DNA of 34,296 nucleotides from a bacterium (GTDB taxonomy: Bacteria; Planctomycetota; UBA1135; GCA-002686595), in NCBI GenBank assembly GCA_024226735.1, contig JAAELL010000589.1, positions 1-34,296 of the forward strand, read 5' to 3'. Below are positions 1 to 7,536 of the stretch, piece by piece. The notes under the pieces are model-generated. The model was not told where the DNA came from and searched no databases. It saw nothing but the letters and a program-made list of their open reading frames with translations. The stretch's first letter is position 1; each line of letters begins with the position of its first letter. The position numbers were made by a program, and so were the translations under genes.

Positions 1-434
1 ACCGCGCGTCGCCGTCTCGCGCTGCGGAGCTCGCGTCGAGCAACATCCGCCTCGCGACTTGCGAGGAGGTCCTGACCGAGTCCGATTTCGTCAGCATCCA
101 CCTGCCTTTAGATGCGTCAACGCGCGGCCTGTTCGACGCTGAGCGGCTCGCCCGCACGAAGCCCGGCGCGTTCCTGATCAACCTGGCGCGCGGAGGCGTC
201 GTCATCGATCAGGCGCTCTTCGACGCGCTGCACTCGGGGCACCTCGCGGGTGCGGGGGTCGACGTGCACGAGCTCGAGGGCGAAGGCGAAATCTCTCCTC
301 TCGCGACTCTGCCCAACGTGATTCTCACGCCGCACATGGGCGCCGGGACCATCGACTCGCAGCGACGCATCGGCGAGCGTGTGATCGCGATCGTGACCGA
401 GCACGATCGCGAGTGCAAGTCGGGTCACATCTGA
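1..434 (+). CDS. D-isomer-specific 2-hydroxyacid dehydrogenase, C-terminal part (5' end outside window)
   Basis: The frame is open from base 3 to the TGA at 432-434 and has no start codon in the window, so the N-terminus is missing. About 143 residues are present. They match the C-terminal half of the NAD-dependent 2-hydroxyacid dehydrogenase fold (phosphoglycerate/glyoxylate/formate dehydrogenase superfamily). ESDFVSIHLPL is the usual strand after the nucleotide fold. NLARGG carries the catalytic Arg, GVDVHELEGE the position of the catalytic Glu, and LTPHMGAGT the catalytic His in the family's LTPHIGAST context. The protein stops soon after the last helix and shows no ACT domain, so it is more like a short glyoxylate or hydroxypyruvate reductase than a long SerA. 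The substrate cannot be told. A weak hairpin at 450-469 follows the stop. Confidence 0.88.
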   Translation, partial: RASPSRAAELASSNIRLATCEEVLTESDFVSIHLPLDASTRGLFDAERLARTKPGAFLINLARGGVVIDQALFDALHSGHLAGAGVDVHELEGEGEISPLATLPNVILTPHMGAGTIDSQRRIGERVIAIVTEHDRECKSGHI

Positions 435-449
435 TCGCCCGGGGTATGC

Positions 450-469
450 TGGCCGTGGAGCACCGGCCA
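450..469 (+). terminator. weak hairpin after the dehydrogenase gene
   Basis: TGGCC (450-454) and GGCCA (465-469) are inverted, with further GTG/CAC pairing inside. It begins 16 nt after the dehydrogenase stop and has no T-run. It could end transcription, or lie in the leader of the next gene, whose ATG is at 504. Confidence 0.3.
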
Positions 470-503
470 TCCTCCCTGCCAACAATTGGATACCCAAAGG
501 CTC

Positions 504-1598
504 ATGAACAAGCTCGGCTCGATCGCTCTCGGCCTTCTCTTCGTCACCGAATCCGCCGCGGCGGACGGCGACGGCACGGTGTTGCTCTTGGACGGCGGGG
601 CCAATTCGGACCGCGCCCTGGCAGCCGTCGACAACCTCGGGCTCGACCGGACCGTCGTCACGCCGACCAATGCGCTGCGCAACGAGCTCATGGCTGGGGA
701 GTGGCACCTCTTGGTGCTCGACGTCCCCGGCCTCAGCATCGACCCGTCAACCGTGCAGGCGATCGACGCCCACGTCGCCGGCGGCGGACTCGCGATCCTG
801 TCCTGGTGGGCTCTCGACATCAGTCCAGCCATGCGCGACGTGTTCGGCGTGGCATCGCTGACCGACATGTTCAACCCGATGCAGGTGCACGCCTGGGACA
901 CGGGGCACCCGATCTTCCTCACGCCGACCCCGGTCCCGAACGTGCCGATCCTCGGTGACTTCTGGGCCGACAACGGTGACCGGTTGGTCGCCGCGGCCGG
1001 CGCCACGGAGCTGGGCGGGTTCACGCCGTCCACGACGAACGGAGAGGCCGCGATCATCCTGGCCAACGACAGCCGCACGATCGTCAACGGGTTCCTGTAC
1101 GACGACATGCAGCACGCCGAGGTCGTCGCTCTGATCGAGAACCAGATCACGTTCCTGCTGCAGGCCTACCCGCCGACGGTCGGGACGCGCTACTGCACTC
1201 CCGCGGTGCCCAACTCGACCGGATCGCCGGCCACGATCCGCGCCGTCGGCAGTTGCTTCGTCGCGAACGCCGACCTGACCCTGATCGCCGAGCAGCTGCC
1301 GCCCGGCGAGTTCGGCTACTTCCTCGTCGGCTCGAACCAGGGCTCGGTCCAGCCGCCGGGCAGCCAGGGCGTCTTGTGCCTCGCCTGCGGCTTCACCGGC
1401 TGCTCGGGGATCGGTCGCTACAACCAGGGCGGGATGATCGTCCAGGGACCGAACGGCAGCCTCGCGATCGACTTCGCGTCGCTCCCGCTGTCGCCACCGG
1501 TCCCGATCCAGGTCGGCGAGACGTGGAACTTCCAGCTCTGGTACCGCAACCTCGGCTCGAACAACTTCACCGACGCGGTGTCGGTGACGTTTCAATAG
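504..1598 (+). CDS. secreted protein with GTRYCTPA-type C-terminal domain
   Basis: The product is 364 aa. ATG 504 is preferred over the in-frame TTG at 486 because it is preceded by AAAGG and opens a signal peptide (MNKLGSIALGLLFVTESAAA). Residues about 25-215 alternate strands and helices (VLLLDGG, WHLLVLDVPG, GGGLAILSWW, AAIILAND) like a ThuA or glutamine-amidotransferase Rossmann fold, but I see no catalytic Cys-His pair. Residues 227-364 form a separate domain, YCTPAVPNSTG...FGYFLV...GSQGVLCL...GRYN...GETWNFQLWYR...FTDAVSVTF. The same domain ends the lipoprotein at 4419-7088 and survives as a fragment at 7203-7439. An exported or surface role is inferred. The last 32 bases overlap the 3' end of the convergent sigma-fusion gene. 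Confidence 0.82.
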   Translation: MNKLGSIALGLLFVTESAAADGDGTVLLLDGGANSDRALAAVDNLGLDRTVVTPTNALRNELMAGEWHLLVLDVPGLSIDPSTVQAIDAHVAGGGLAILSWWALDISPAMRDVFGVASLTDMFNPMQVHAWDTGHPIFLTPTPVPNVPILGDFWADNGDRLVAAAGATELGGFTPSTTNGEAAIILANDSRTIVNGFLYDDMQHAEVVALIENQITFLLQAYPPTVGTRYCTPAVPNSTGSPATIRAVGSCFVANADLTLIAEQLPPGEFGYFLVGSNQGSVQPPGSQGVLCLACGFTGCSGIGRYNQGGMIVQGPNGSLAIDFASLPLSPPVPIQVGETWNFQLWYRNLGSNNFTDAVSVTFQ

Positions 1599-4047
1599 CA
1601 CCGGCGATCACCGATCGCTGCGCGGCGCGCACGTCCACCTCGTGCTCGATCTGCGCGCGCCCTTCGGCGTGCGACTCGACACGGTAGCGGCCGGTGGGCA
1701 GCGGCAACACGAGCGGCTCGCCCTCGAACGGGGCGAGCGACTCGAGCACGGTCGTCTCGTTCGGCCGGTCGACGCGGACGACGGCGAGCGTCTCCCCTTC
1801 CGCCGGCGAAGCGAGCTCGAGCCAGCCGCCGGACTCGAAGCCGATCGGCCCCAGGTCGATCGGCTCGCCCGCGGTCACGAGCAGGGGAATGGCTTCGCTC
1901 CAGTGTGGGCCGTGCGCGCCGACGGTCAGCGACCAGCTTCCCTCCGGCAGGCTGGCCGAGACGGGCGAGCCGGCGTCCCCGCCGAGCGCCACCCGCGCGC
2001 CGCGCGTTCCGCCCGCGTCCCACACGCGCAGCTCGCCCGCGAGGGGTCCGTGGACGTCCTCGTCGAGCGGCACCAACTGCGCCTCGGCGCGCGCTTCCAC
2101 GTCGACGGTGATCGGCCACCGCTCGCCTCCGGTCGCGACGGCATCGTGCCGCGCCAGGGGTAGGCCATGGCAGATCTCGGGGTGGGCGAGGTCGACGGAG
2201 ATGACCGGGGCGGGACAGTGCGGAAGCTCGAACTCGCCCTGCTCACCCGCCACGCCGACGGCGATCCAAAGCCCGTCGGGCAAGGCGTGCGTCGCTTCGA
2301 TCCGGCCACCCTCGAACGGCTCGCCGGCGCGCGTGCTCACCGTCCCGCGCAGCACGAGGCCACGGTCGACGCGGGGATCGAAGCGATGCTCGCTGCCAGG
2401 GGACAGCTCGATCCGCTCGCGCACGCCGCGGTCGTCGAGCGGACCGGCGTTCAGCTCGACGCCCTTTGCGGGAGCCGAGAGCTCGAAGGTTCCGTCCGCG
2501 CCGCTGCGCGTCGTCGCCAAGATCGCCCCGCCCGGTCCCCGCACGCCGACGCGCACTCCCGACGCCGGTACGCCGAGCCGGTCGTGGACGGTTCCGGAAA
2601 CGCGCGCGCCGTCCTCGAAGGCCGTCTCGGCGAAGTCCAGCGTCGGCACGGCCGCCACGGTGAGGTAGCGCCCCCCGCCGTGAGCGACGACCGAAGCTTG
2701 CGCTCCGCCGCTGACGAACGAGACGCGCCCGTCGGGGTCCTCGCGCGAGTCCGGCTGCAGCGGACCGGGGCGCCGGCGGCGAGACTCGCCAGCCTCGGGC
2801 GTGCTGGCTGACCTGTCGATCAAGCGCGACATGCTGCGTTGCGCGCTCACGCGCACGGCCGAGTGGACGGTGTACTCGATCCCCACGCGCATACCCGAGT
2901 TTTGCGCGACGCTCGGTAGCAAGAGGGGGTCGACGGCCGCGACCAGCCGCCGCTTGCCTCCGGGCCCGACGCGCACGCGGCGCAAGCCACCGAGCCACTC
3001 GCGGGACGAACGCAAGCCGACAACGAGCTCGGACCCGCCCGGCTTGGCCGGCCAGCGCACCTCCAGCGTTCCGTCCGCCCCGGTCTCGCCGACGCGATCC
3101 AAGGGATGCGTCGGCGGCCCGGCCAGGACGTCGACGCCGGGAGCGGGCACGCCGTCGAGGTCAGTGACGACGACGAGCAGCGTCGCCGTGGGCACGTTCG
3201 GGCGCCGCGCGGGCTCTTCGGTCACCTCCTCGGTCCCGGCTGCGCGGCGCTGCTCGTCGCCGCGGGCGGCGACGGACATGCTCTCGTGCTGCTGCGCTAC
3301 GGTGGCGTTTGCGGCGGACGGGGCGAGAGGCTCGGGTTCCGCCTCGGCCGACCTCCAGGACAGGCCGATGGCAACCGCGAGTGCGACCGTCGCGACGGCG
3401 ACGGCTTTGGCGTTGACGATCATGAACAGGGCTCCGGCGACGAACGTGGGTATCGAGAGGGACGTGGAGCCCACGGACGTGGCCGGATCCGGCGGCGCGA
3501 GCACGCGCGGTGGACCACCCAACCCGAGCGAGGCGAGCGCCAGGCACCACGCACGGCGATCGCCGTCAGCGAAATCGTCGAGCGCCTCGCGCAGCTCGGC
3601 ACGTGCACGCCGCAACCGCCCCTTGACGGTCGGCACCGACACGCCGTGCCGTCGCGCGATCTCGCGCACCGAGAGGTCTTCGAAGTAGCGCGCCGTGACG
3701 GTCGCCCGCAGCGGCTCCTCGAGCGCGACGACGGCGCGCACGACCTCCTGCAGCACGAGCGCCGCGTCGGGCCGCACCTCGATCGCCTCGGGCCGCGCCG
3801 CGCGCTCTTCGCGTACCTCGCGCCGCGTCTCGGTGCGACGCCGCTTGCCGTTCAGCCGCTGGGCCGCACGGGCGAGCCAGCCGCGCGGTCCGTCCGCGTG
3901 CGCCGGCGGTCGCTCGAGCGCCGTGACCCACGTGTCCTGCACGAGGTCGTCGGCATCGGCGTCGGTCGAGGTGATCGCACCCGCCAAGCGACGTAGGAAC
4001 ACGCCGTGACAGGTAAGCAGATCGAAGGGTTCTCGCGGGGCGGACAT
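1567..4047 (-). CDS. ECF sigma factor fused to a transmembrane segment and carboxypeptidase-regulatory-like repeats
   Basis: The product is 826 aa. GGAG five bases before ATG 4047 fixes the start. Residues about 10-70 are sigma region 2 (DADDLVQDTWVTALERP at 31-47). Residues about 100-155 are sigma region 4, with helix-turn-helix LSVREIARRHGVSVPTVKGR and tail LRRARAELREAL. Residues 200-230 are hydrophobic (FVAGALFMIVNAKAVAVATVALAV) and fit one membrane span. The remaining ~590 residues are repeated beta-sandwich units of the carboxypeptidase regulatory-like/Big type, for example DRLGVPASGVRVGVRGPGG followed by ADGTFEL. If the topology is right, the sigma domains are cytoplasmic and the repeats extracytoplasmic, so release or conformational change would be needed for activity. 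No separate anti-sigma gene is adjacent. The 3' end overlaps the convergent gene by 32 bp. A possible ECF-type promoter lies at 4094-4122. Confidence 0.88.
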   Translation of the reverse strand: MSAPREPFDLLTCHGVFLRRLAGAITSTDADADDLVQDTWVTALERPPAHADGPRGWLARAAQRLNGKRRRTETRREVREERAARPEAIEVRPDAALVLQEVVRAVVALEEPLRATVTARYFEDLSVREIARRHGVSVPTVKGRLRRARAELREALDDFADGDRRAWCLALASLGLGGPPRVLAPPDPATSVGSTSLSIPTFVAGALFMIVNAKAVAVATVALAVAIGLSWRSAEAEPEPLAPSAANATVAQQHESMSVAARGDEQRRAAGTEEVTEEPARRPNVPTATLLVVVTDLDGVPAPGVDVLAGPPTHPLDRVGETGADGTLEVRWPAKPGGSELVVGLRSSREWLGGLRRVRVGPGGKRRLVAAVDPLLLPSVAQNSGMRVGIEYTVHSAVRVSAQRSMSRLIDRSASTPEAGESRRRRPGPLQPDSREDPDGRVSFVSGGAQASVVAHGGGRYLTVAAVPTLDFAETAFEDGARVSGTVHDRLGVPASGVRVGVRGPGGAILATTRSGADGTFELSAPAKGVELNAGPLDDRGVRERIELSPGSEHRFDPRVDRGLVLRGTVSTRAGEPFEGGRIEATHALPDGLWIAVGVAGEQGEFELPHCPAPVISVDLAHPEICHGLPLARHDAVATGGERWPITVDVEARAEAQLVPLDEDVHGPLAGELRVWDAGGTRGARVALGGDAGSPVSASLPEGSWSLTVGAHGPHWSEAIPLLVTAGEPIDLGPIGFESGGWLELASPAEGETLAVVRVDRPNETTVLESLAPFEGEPLVLPLPTGRYRVESHAEGRAQIEHEVDVRAAQRSVIAGAIETSPTPRR

Positions 4048-4093
4048 TCGGACTCCATCTCAACAGGCCCGCCGCAGACGGGGTAGGACCGGA

Positions 4094-4122
4094 GTCGTGA
4101 GTAAGAGTTGCGTCGCGTCCCC
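4094..4122 (-). promoter_or_regulatory. possible ECF-type promoter of the sigma-fusion gene
   Basis: Read on the minus strand, the region contains GCAACT (complement of 4106-4111), similar to AAC-type -35 elements of ECF promoters, about 60 bp before ATG 4047. It partly resembles the 34-bp elements upstream of the genes starting at 7088 and 34099: all three have GGGA, then GAC, then GCRAMT. Alignment here needs gaps, so autoregulation is only suggested. Confidence 0.22.
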
Positions 4123-4130
4123 GGCCGGGT

Positions 4131-4369
4131 TCAATCGCGGGACGACGATTGGGGGATGCGGGGCTCGGGGCGCTTGCGCTCGAAGTTCGGCGTGAGCCCG
4201 ATCTCGCGCGCCATCTGGTTGAGCAGGTTGGAGCTGCGACCTGGTACGGAGCTGACGGGCGGATCGACGGGCCGTTTCTGCCAAATCTGGGCGAGCTCCT
4301 CGATGAGGGCCTATCTCGTCGCTCGCTTCGATGCAAGATCTCCATCAATCCCTCCGCCAGGCTCGCCAT
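4131..4369 (-). pseudogene. small unidentified gene, apparently frameshifted
   Basis: Two minus-strand frames together read like one protein. The first runs from ATG 4369 (MASLAEGLMEILHRSERRD). The second runs from about 4308 to the TGA at 4131-4133 and contains ALIEELAQIWQKRP, NLLNQMAREIGLTPNFERKR and a short Arg/Ser tail. The second frame has third-position G/C in most codons, as real genes here do, yet it opens right after an in-frame TAG (complement of 4311-4313) without a start. A 1- or 4-base indel at about 4309-4316 would join them into a ~78-residue, helix-rich, basic protein. I do not recognise the family. No clear ribosome-binding site precedes ATG 4369. The rest of the 4048-4419 gap holds nothing else convincing. 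Confidence 0.4.
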
Positions 4370-4381
4370 GGGGAAGCGTGC

Positions 4382-4419
4382 GAGACTCGACGCTCGATTA
4401 TGGCACGCGCACGAGTCTC
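4382..4419 (-). terminator. hairpin at the end of the propeller lipoprotein gene
   Basis: GAGACTCG (4382-4389) and CGAGTCTC (4412-4419) are perfect 8-bp inverted arms separated by 22 bases. The arm nearer the gene touches the stop codon TAG (complement of 4419-4421). There is no T-run, so terminator is a positional inference. Confidence 0.35.
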
Positions 4420-7088
4420 TAGAGAAAGTCGATCGTCACCGCGTCGGTGAAGTTGCTCGTCGCTCCGTCACGGAACCAGCACTGGAAGTGCCACGTCTCG
4501 CCGCTCACGACGGTGTGCGGCGGACCCGCCGCCACGGGAATCGCGGTCAGATCGACGGGGATCGAGAACGAGCCCGTGTTGCCGCTGCTCTGGACCTGGG
4601 CGTTGAAACGGCCAAGATCCGGTCCCGCAGCCAGGCAGAGGGCGCCCTGGCTGCCGCCGGGCATCAGGATGAAGTCGGTTCCGGAGGAGACGAGGAAGTA
4701 GCCGAACTGCTGCAAGGGCAGCTGACTCGCGGCGAGCGTCAGGTCTTGATCGACGACGACGGGCGAGCCCTGTGTGTCGATGCGGCCGGATGCGCCCGTG
4801 CTGTTGGGGATCGCGGGCGTGCAGTAGCGCGTACCGAACGAACCGTCCGGCACGACGCAGTCCCAGATCCCGCGCCCGTAGGTGCCGAAGCGGACGCGGC
4901 CGGTCGCCTCGACCGTCTCGACCGACCAGTAGGTCGTCGCCGGCGCGACGAGCCCCATGACGTTCTCCCACGCGCCCATGCCCGGATCGAAGCGCCAGGC
5001 GCCAGCCTCGGTCGCGGCGTAGACCGCCCCCGTTCCGCCAGGCTCCCAGGCGAGGTCGTACACGAGCGTGCTCGGCAATCCCTGCGTCAGCGGCTGCCAC
5101 GTCTGGCCGCCGTCGTTCGTGACGCGCACACCGACCGTGCTGTACCCCGATCCGCCGACGAGTGCGTGCAGCGGATTCGACGGATCGACGAGCAGGGTGT
5201 TGCCGTAGAAGTAGTGCGCCGTGGGTCCGGAGTCGAGCGCCTCGGTCCAGCTCACGCCTCCGTTCGTCGAGTGCCAGATGCGCCCGGAATCGTTCACTGC
5301 GTACGCGCGCTGCGCATCGGACGGCGCGAACGCCATCGCCGTCATGTACGAGCCCGCGCCGGCCCCGAAGTCGTGCGTCGAATGCAGGGTACGGCTCCAG
5401 CTGTTGCCTCCGGTACGCGTGTAGCGCCAGAGTTGATCGGCGAGGAAGTAGAACCGGTCGATGTCGTTCGGGTCCGCGACGACTGGCGGCAACCACAATC
5501 GGTCGACGCCGGAGGGAAAGCTCTCCTGATCGAGTGAGGGGTTCTGTTCGCCGTTCTGGATCAGGATGAAGCCGGGATAGGTGCTGACGACGCGCGCGTG
5601 CGTGCCGTCGGTCGAGACGAAGTGGCCGTAGTCGCCGCTGATGAGCTGGTCCATCGGCGTCGACGGCCCCGAGCTGTTCGGCGGGAGTCGGAAGCCGCGC
5701 TGGTAGCCCTGATCCTGCGTCCCGCCGACGATCAAGTCCGGGTCGTTGGCCGAGGTCAGCGTCGAATAGAACTGGCTTACGCCGAGCCCGTCGAGACACA
5801 GGTTCTGCACCGTGAGCCCCATGTCGGTCGAGAGGTACGTCCCGCCGTCGGTATTGATGTAGCACAGGTCGGCGGGCTGCGCGTCATCGGGATCGTCGAG
5901 CACCGTGATGCCGCGGATGTCCGCGTGCAGGCGCGCGGCAGGGTTGCCGTAGTAGGCCGTCCAAGGGTTGATGCGCGTCAGACTCGCGCCGCCGTCGAAC
6001 GAGCGCCAACACTCGATGCCGCCGACGATCATCGCAAGCGGGTCAGCCGAGAAGCCGCACAACGACTGCGGCACGCCCCAGTAGTCGTTCAACGTGCGAA
6101 CGAAGGACGCGGTCTGCCCCGCGTTGTCCGAGCGGTACAGCCGCCACTGCGTGGTCCGCAGCGTGACGTAGAGCGTCGGCGCCCCCGCCTCCGAGCCCGA
6201 GAGGTGGCCTTCGATCGCGTTCGTGTCGACGACCGTGAGTGACGTGAAGCCGACGCCGCCATTGACCGAATGGTGAATCCGGCCGTCGTGGATGACGTAG
6301 ACGTCCGTCCCCGCGCCCGGGCCGACGCTGGGCGCCCAGATGTCGCCGCTCCAGTCGGTGCTCCAGTTCGAGCGCAGGCTGAAGCTCGCGCCCCCGTCCG
6401 TCGAAGCGTAGATCGCGGCTCGCGTCCCGGAGATCCACGCCCGCGCGAGCACGAGGATCGTCTGCTGGGCGTCGGGCAGCTGGATCATGCGCCGCGCCTG
6501 GTTGATGGCGGTGAGTCCGGTCGCGGTCGTCCACGTCGCTCCGCCGTCGTCGGAGCGGTACACGTCGCGTCCGCGGCGGTAGACGACGATGTCCTCGTCG
6601 GCCAGGTTGGCGGGCTCGACGACGACGATGTCGTCGACGCCGCCGAAGACGTGGTCGGAGATCGGCTCCCATGCGCTGCCGTCGAGCGGCCCGCGCCACA
6701 CGCCGCCACCCGCCGATCCGATGTACATGTCCCGCACACCCCCGCGCTCGGCGCCGACCGCGGCGCAGCGCGTGTGGCCGGCTTGGTTGCGGCTTCCGAC
6801 CTCTTCCCACATGTAGCCGCCGACCGCTTGAGAGGTGACGCCGCCCCCCTGGGTCGCGAGCTGGGTACGGCGCGTGAGCTCGGCATTCTGGTTGGCCCGT
6901 TCGATCGCGCGCCAGTCGACGTCGGGCGCGGTGCGGTGCATCTGTTCGATCCACGCACGGCGTTCATCCTGCTTCTCGTCACCCCCGCGCGCATCGCCCA
7001 GGGAATCCTGGGGACGGGGCGGCTCGGGGTTGCTGCAGGCGGAAAGAAGGGTGAGTGCGGCGACGAGCGCGGTCGAGCTACGATACAT
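4419..7088 (-). CDS. lipoprotein with Asp-box (BNR/sortilin-like) beta-propellers and GTRYCTPA C-terminal domain
   Basis: The product is 889 aa. ATG 7088 is chosen over the upstream ATG 7112 because AAAGGA sits 8 nt before it and the protein then starts with a lipoprotein signal (MYRSSTALVAALTLLSAC, lipobox LSAC). From about residue 90 to 740 many Asp-box motifs recur: SDDGGATWT, STDGGASF, SDNAGQT, SFDGGASL, STNGGVSWT and TNDGGQTW. These are typical of sialidase-like and VPS10/sortilin-like propellers. No sialidase Arg triad or FRIP motif was noticed, so hydrolase activity is not claimed. The last ~139 residues repeat the domain of the protein encoded at 504-1598 (YCTPAIPNSTG, FGYFLV, GSQGALCL, GRFN, GETWHFQCWFR, FTDAVTI). 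The product is probably anchored to a membrane and exposed outside the cytoplasm. A 34-bp element at 7143-7176 lies 55 bp upstream. Confidence 0.88.
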   Translation of the reverse strand: MYRSSTALVAALTLLSACSNPEPPRPQDSLGDARGGDEKQDERRAWIEQMHRTAPDVDWRAIERANQNAELTRRTQLATQGGGVTSQAVGGYMWEEVGSRNQAGHTRCAAVGAERGGVRDMYIGSAGGGVWRGPLDGSAWEPISDHVFGGVDDIVVVEPANLADEDIVVYRRGRDVYRSDDGGATWTTATGLTAINQARRMIQLPDAQQTILVLARAWISGTRAAIYASTDGGASFSLRSNWSTDWSGDIWAPSVGPGAGTDVYVIHDGRIHHSVNGGVGFTSLTVVDTNAIEGHLSGSEAGAPTLYVTLRTTQWRLYRSDNAGQTASFVRTLNDYWGVPQSLCGFSADPLAMIVGGIECWRSFDGGASLTRINPWTAYYGNPAARLHADIRGITVLDDPDDAQPADLCYINTDGGTYLSTDMGLTVQNLCLDGLGVSQFYSTLTSANDPDLIVGGTQDQGYQRGFRLPPNSSGPSTPMDQLISGDYGHFVSTDGTHARVVSTYPGFILIQNGEQNPSLDQESFPSGVDRLWLPPVVADPNDIDRFYFLADQLWRYTRTGGNSWSRTLHSTHDFGAGAGSYMTAMAFAPSDAQRAYAVNDSGRIWHSTNGGVSWTEALDSGPTAHYFYGNTLLVDPSNPLHALVGGSGYSTVGVRVTNDGGQTWQPLTQGLPSTLVYDLAWEPGGTGAVYAATEAGAWRFDPGMGAWENVMGLVAPATTYWSVETVEATGRVRFGTYGRGIWDCVVPDGSFGTRYCTPAIPNSTGASGRIDTQGSPVVVDQDLTLAASQLPLQQFGYFLVSSGTDFILMPGGSQGALCLAAGPDLGRFNAQVQSSGNTGSFSIPVDLTAIPVAAGPPHTVVSGETWHFQCWFRDGATSNFTDAVTIDFL

Positions 7089-7142
7089 GGGTCGGTTCCT
7101 TTCGGGCTCCATCCTAATCAGGTGTCTCCCAAGCCGGTTCTA

Positions 7143-7176
7143 GTGGTGTGATTCAGACATTCGCAGTCGTATCCCG
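7143..7176 (-). promoter_or_regulatory. 34-bp element upstream of the propeller lipoprotein (copy 1)
   Basis: Plus-strand bases 7143-7176 match 34156-34189 at 28 of 34 positions without gaps. Shared blocks are GTGGTGTGAT, CAGACA, GTC and TCCCG. Both copies are oriented the same way and lie 55-57 bp upstream of minus-strand start codons (7088 and 34099). Weaker similarity continues for ~20 bp beyond. A common promoter or regulator site is the simplest reading. Confidence 0.45.
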
Positions 7177-7202
7177 GCCCCGCATGCGGGCCAGACGATC
7201 GT

Positions 7203-7439
7203 CCCGTTCAGCGCCGGTTCCGCTGGGTGAACGGCGTCACCCAGCGGCTCCCGGCCGGGGTCACCGACTCCTCGGGAACGCTCACGACACCCGTCAACAA
7301 CCAGGTGTTCGGATCACCGGCGACCCAGATCCTCGCGGGCAGCACCTGGGACTTCCAGGCGATCTACCGCGATCCTGCCGCGGGCGCGGGGATCTTCAAC
7401 TTGACGGGGGGGCTGGAGATCCTGTTCACCCCCTGAAGA
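7203..7439 (+). pseudogene. orphan fragment of the GTRYCTPA-type C-terminal domain
   Basis: The frame ending at TGA 7437-7439 encodes LPAGVTDSSGTLTTPVNNQV, then ILAGSTWDFQAIYRDP and FNLTGGLEILF. These match the second half of the domain ending the proteins at 504-1598 and 4419-7088 (GETWNFQLWYR...FTDAVSVTF). The YCTPA and FGYFLV half is absent and no signal peptide or N-terminal domain precedes it. A GTG at 7227 could start a 69-residue product, but no ribosome-binding site is visible. It is best seen as the 3' remnant of a third family member, between the divergent lipoprotein and hydrolase genes. Confidence 0.55.
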
Positions 7440-7448
7440 TCCCGAGGT

Positions 7449-7482
7449 GGTACGGAGTCCGCGATTGCGCGAGCTCCGTACC
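7449..7482 (+). terminator. GGTACGGAG hairpin
   Basis: GGTACGGAG (7449-7457) and CTCCGTACC (7474-7482) are perfect 9-bp arms around a 16-nt GC-rich loop, beginning 10 nt after the stop of the domain remnant. The TACGGAGTC core recurs in the hairpin at 17270-17315, and similar sequence (TACCGAGTCCGCG) follows the next gene at about 8440. Confidence 0.45.
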
Positions 7483-7536
7483 AACCGTGATTCGCGAACG
7501 GGTAGACTGCTCGGCTATCCCCAGCACGAGGTCCCC

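Noticed and set aside
4118..4145. T-arm-like GGTTCAATC suggesting a tRNA
   Set aside because: No acceptor, D or anticodon arms can be fitted around it, and it overlaps the end of the frameshifted coding remnant.
4149..5537. 462-codon plus-strand open frame
   Set aside because: It is antisense to the propeller lipoprotein, whose Asp-box repeats and C-terminal domain are unmistakable.
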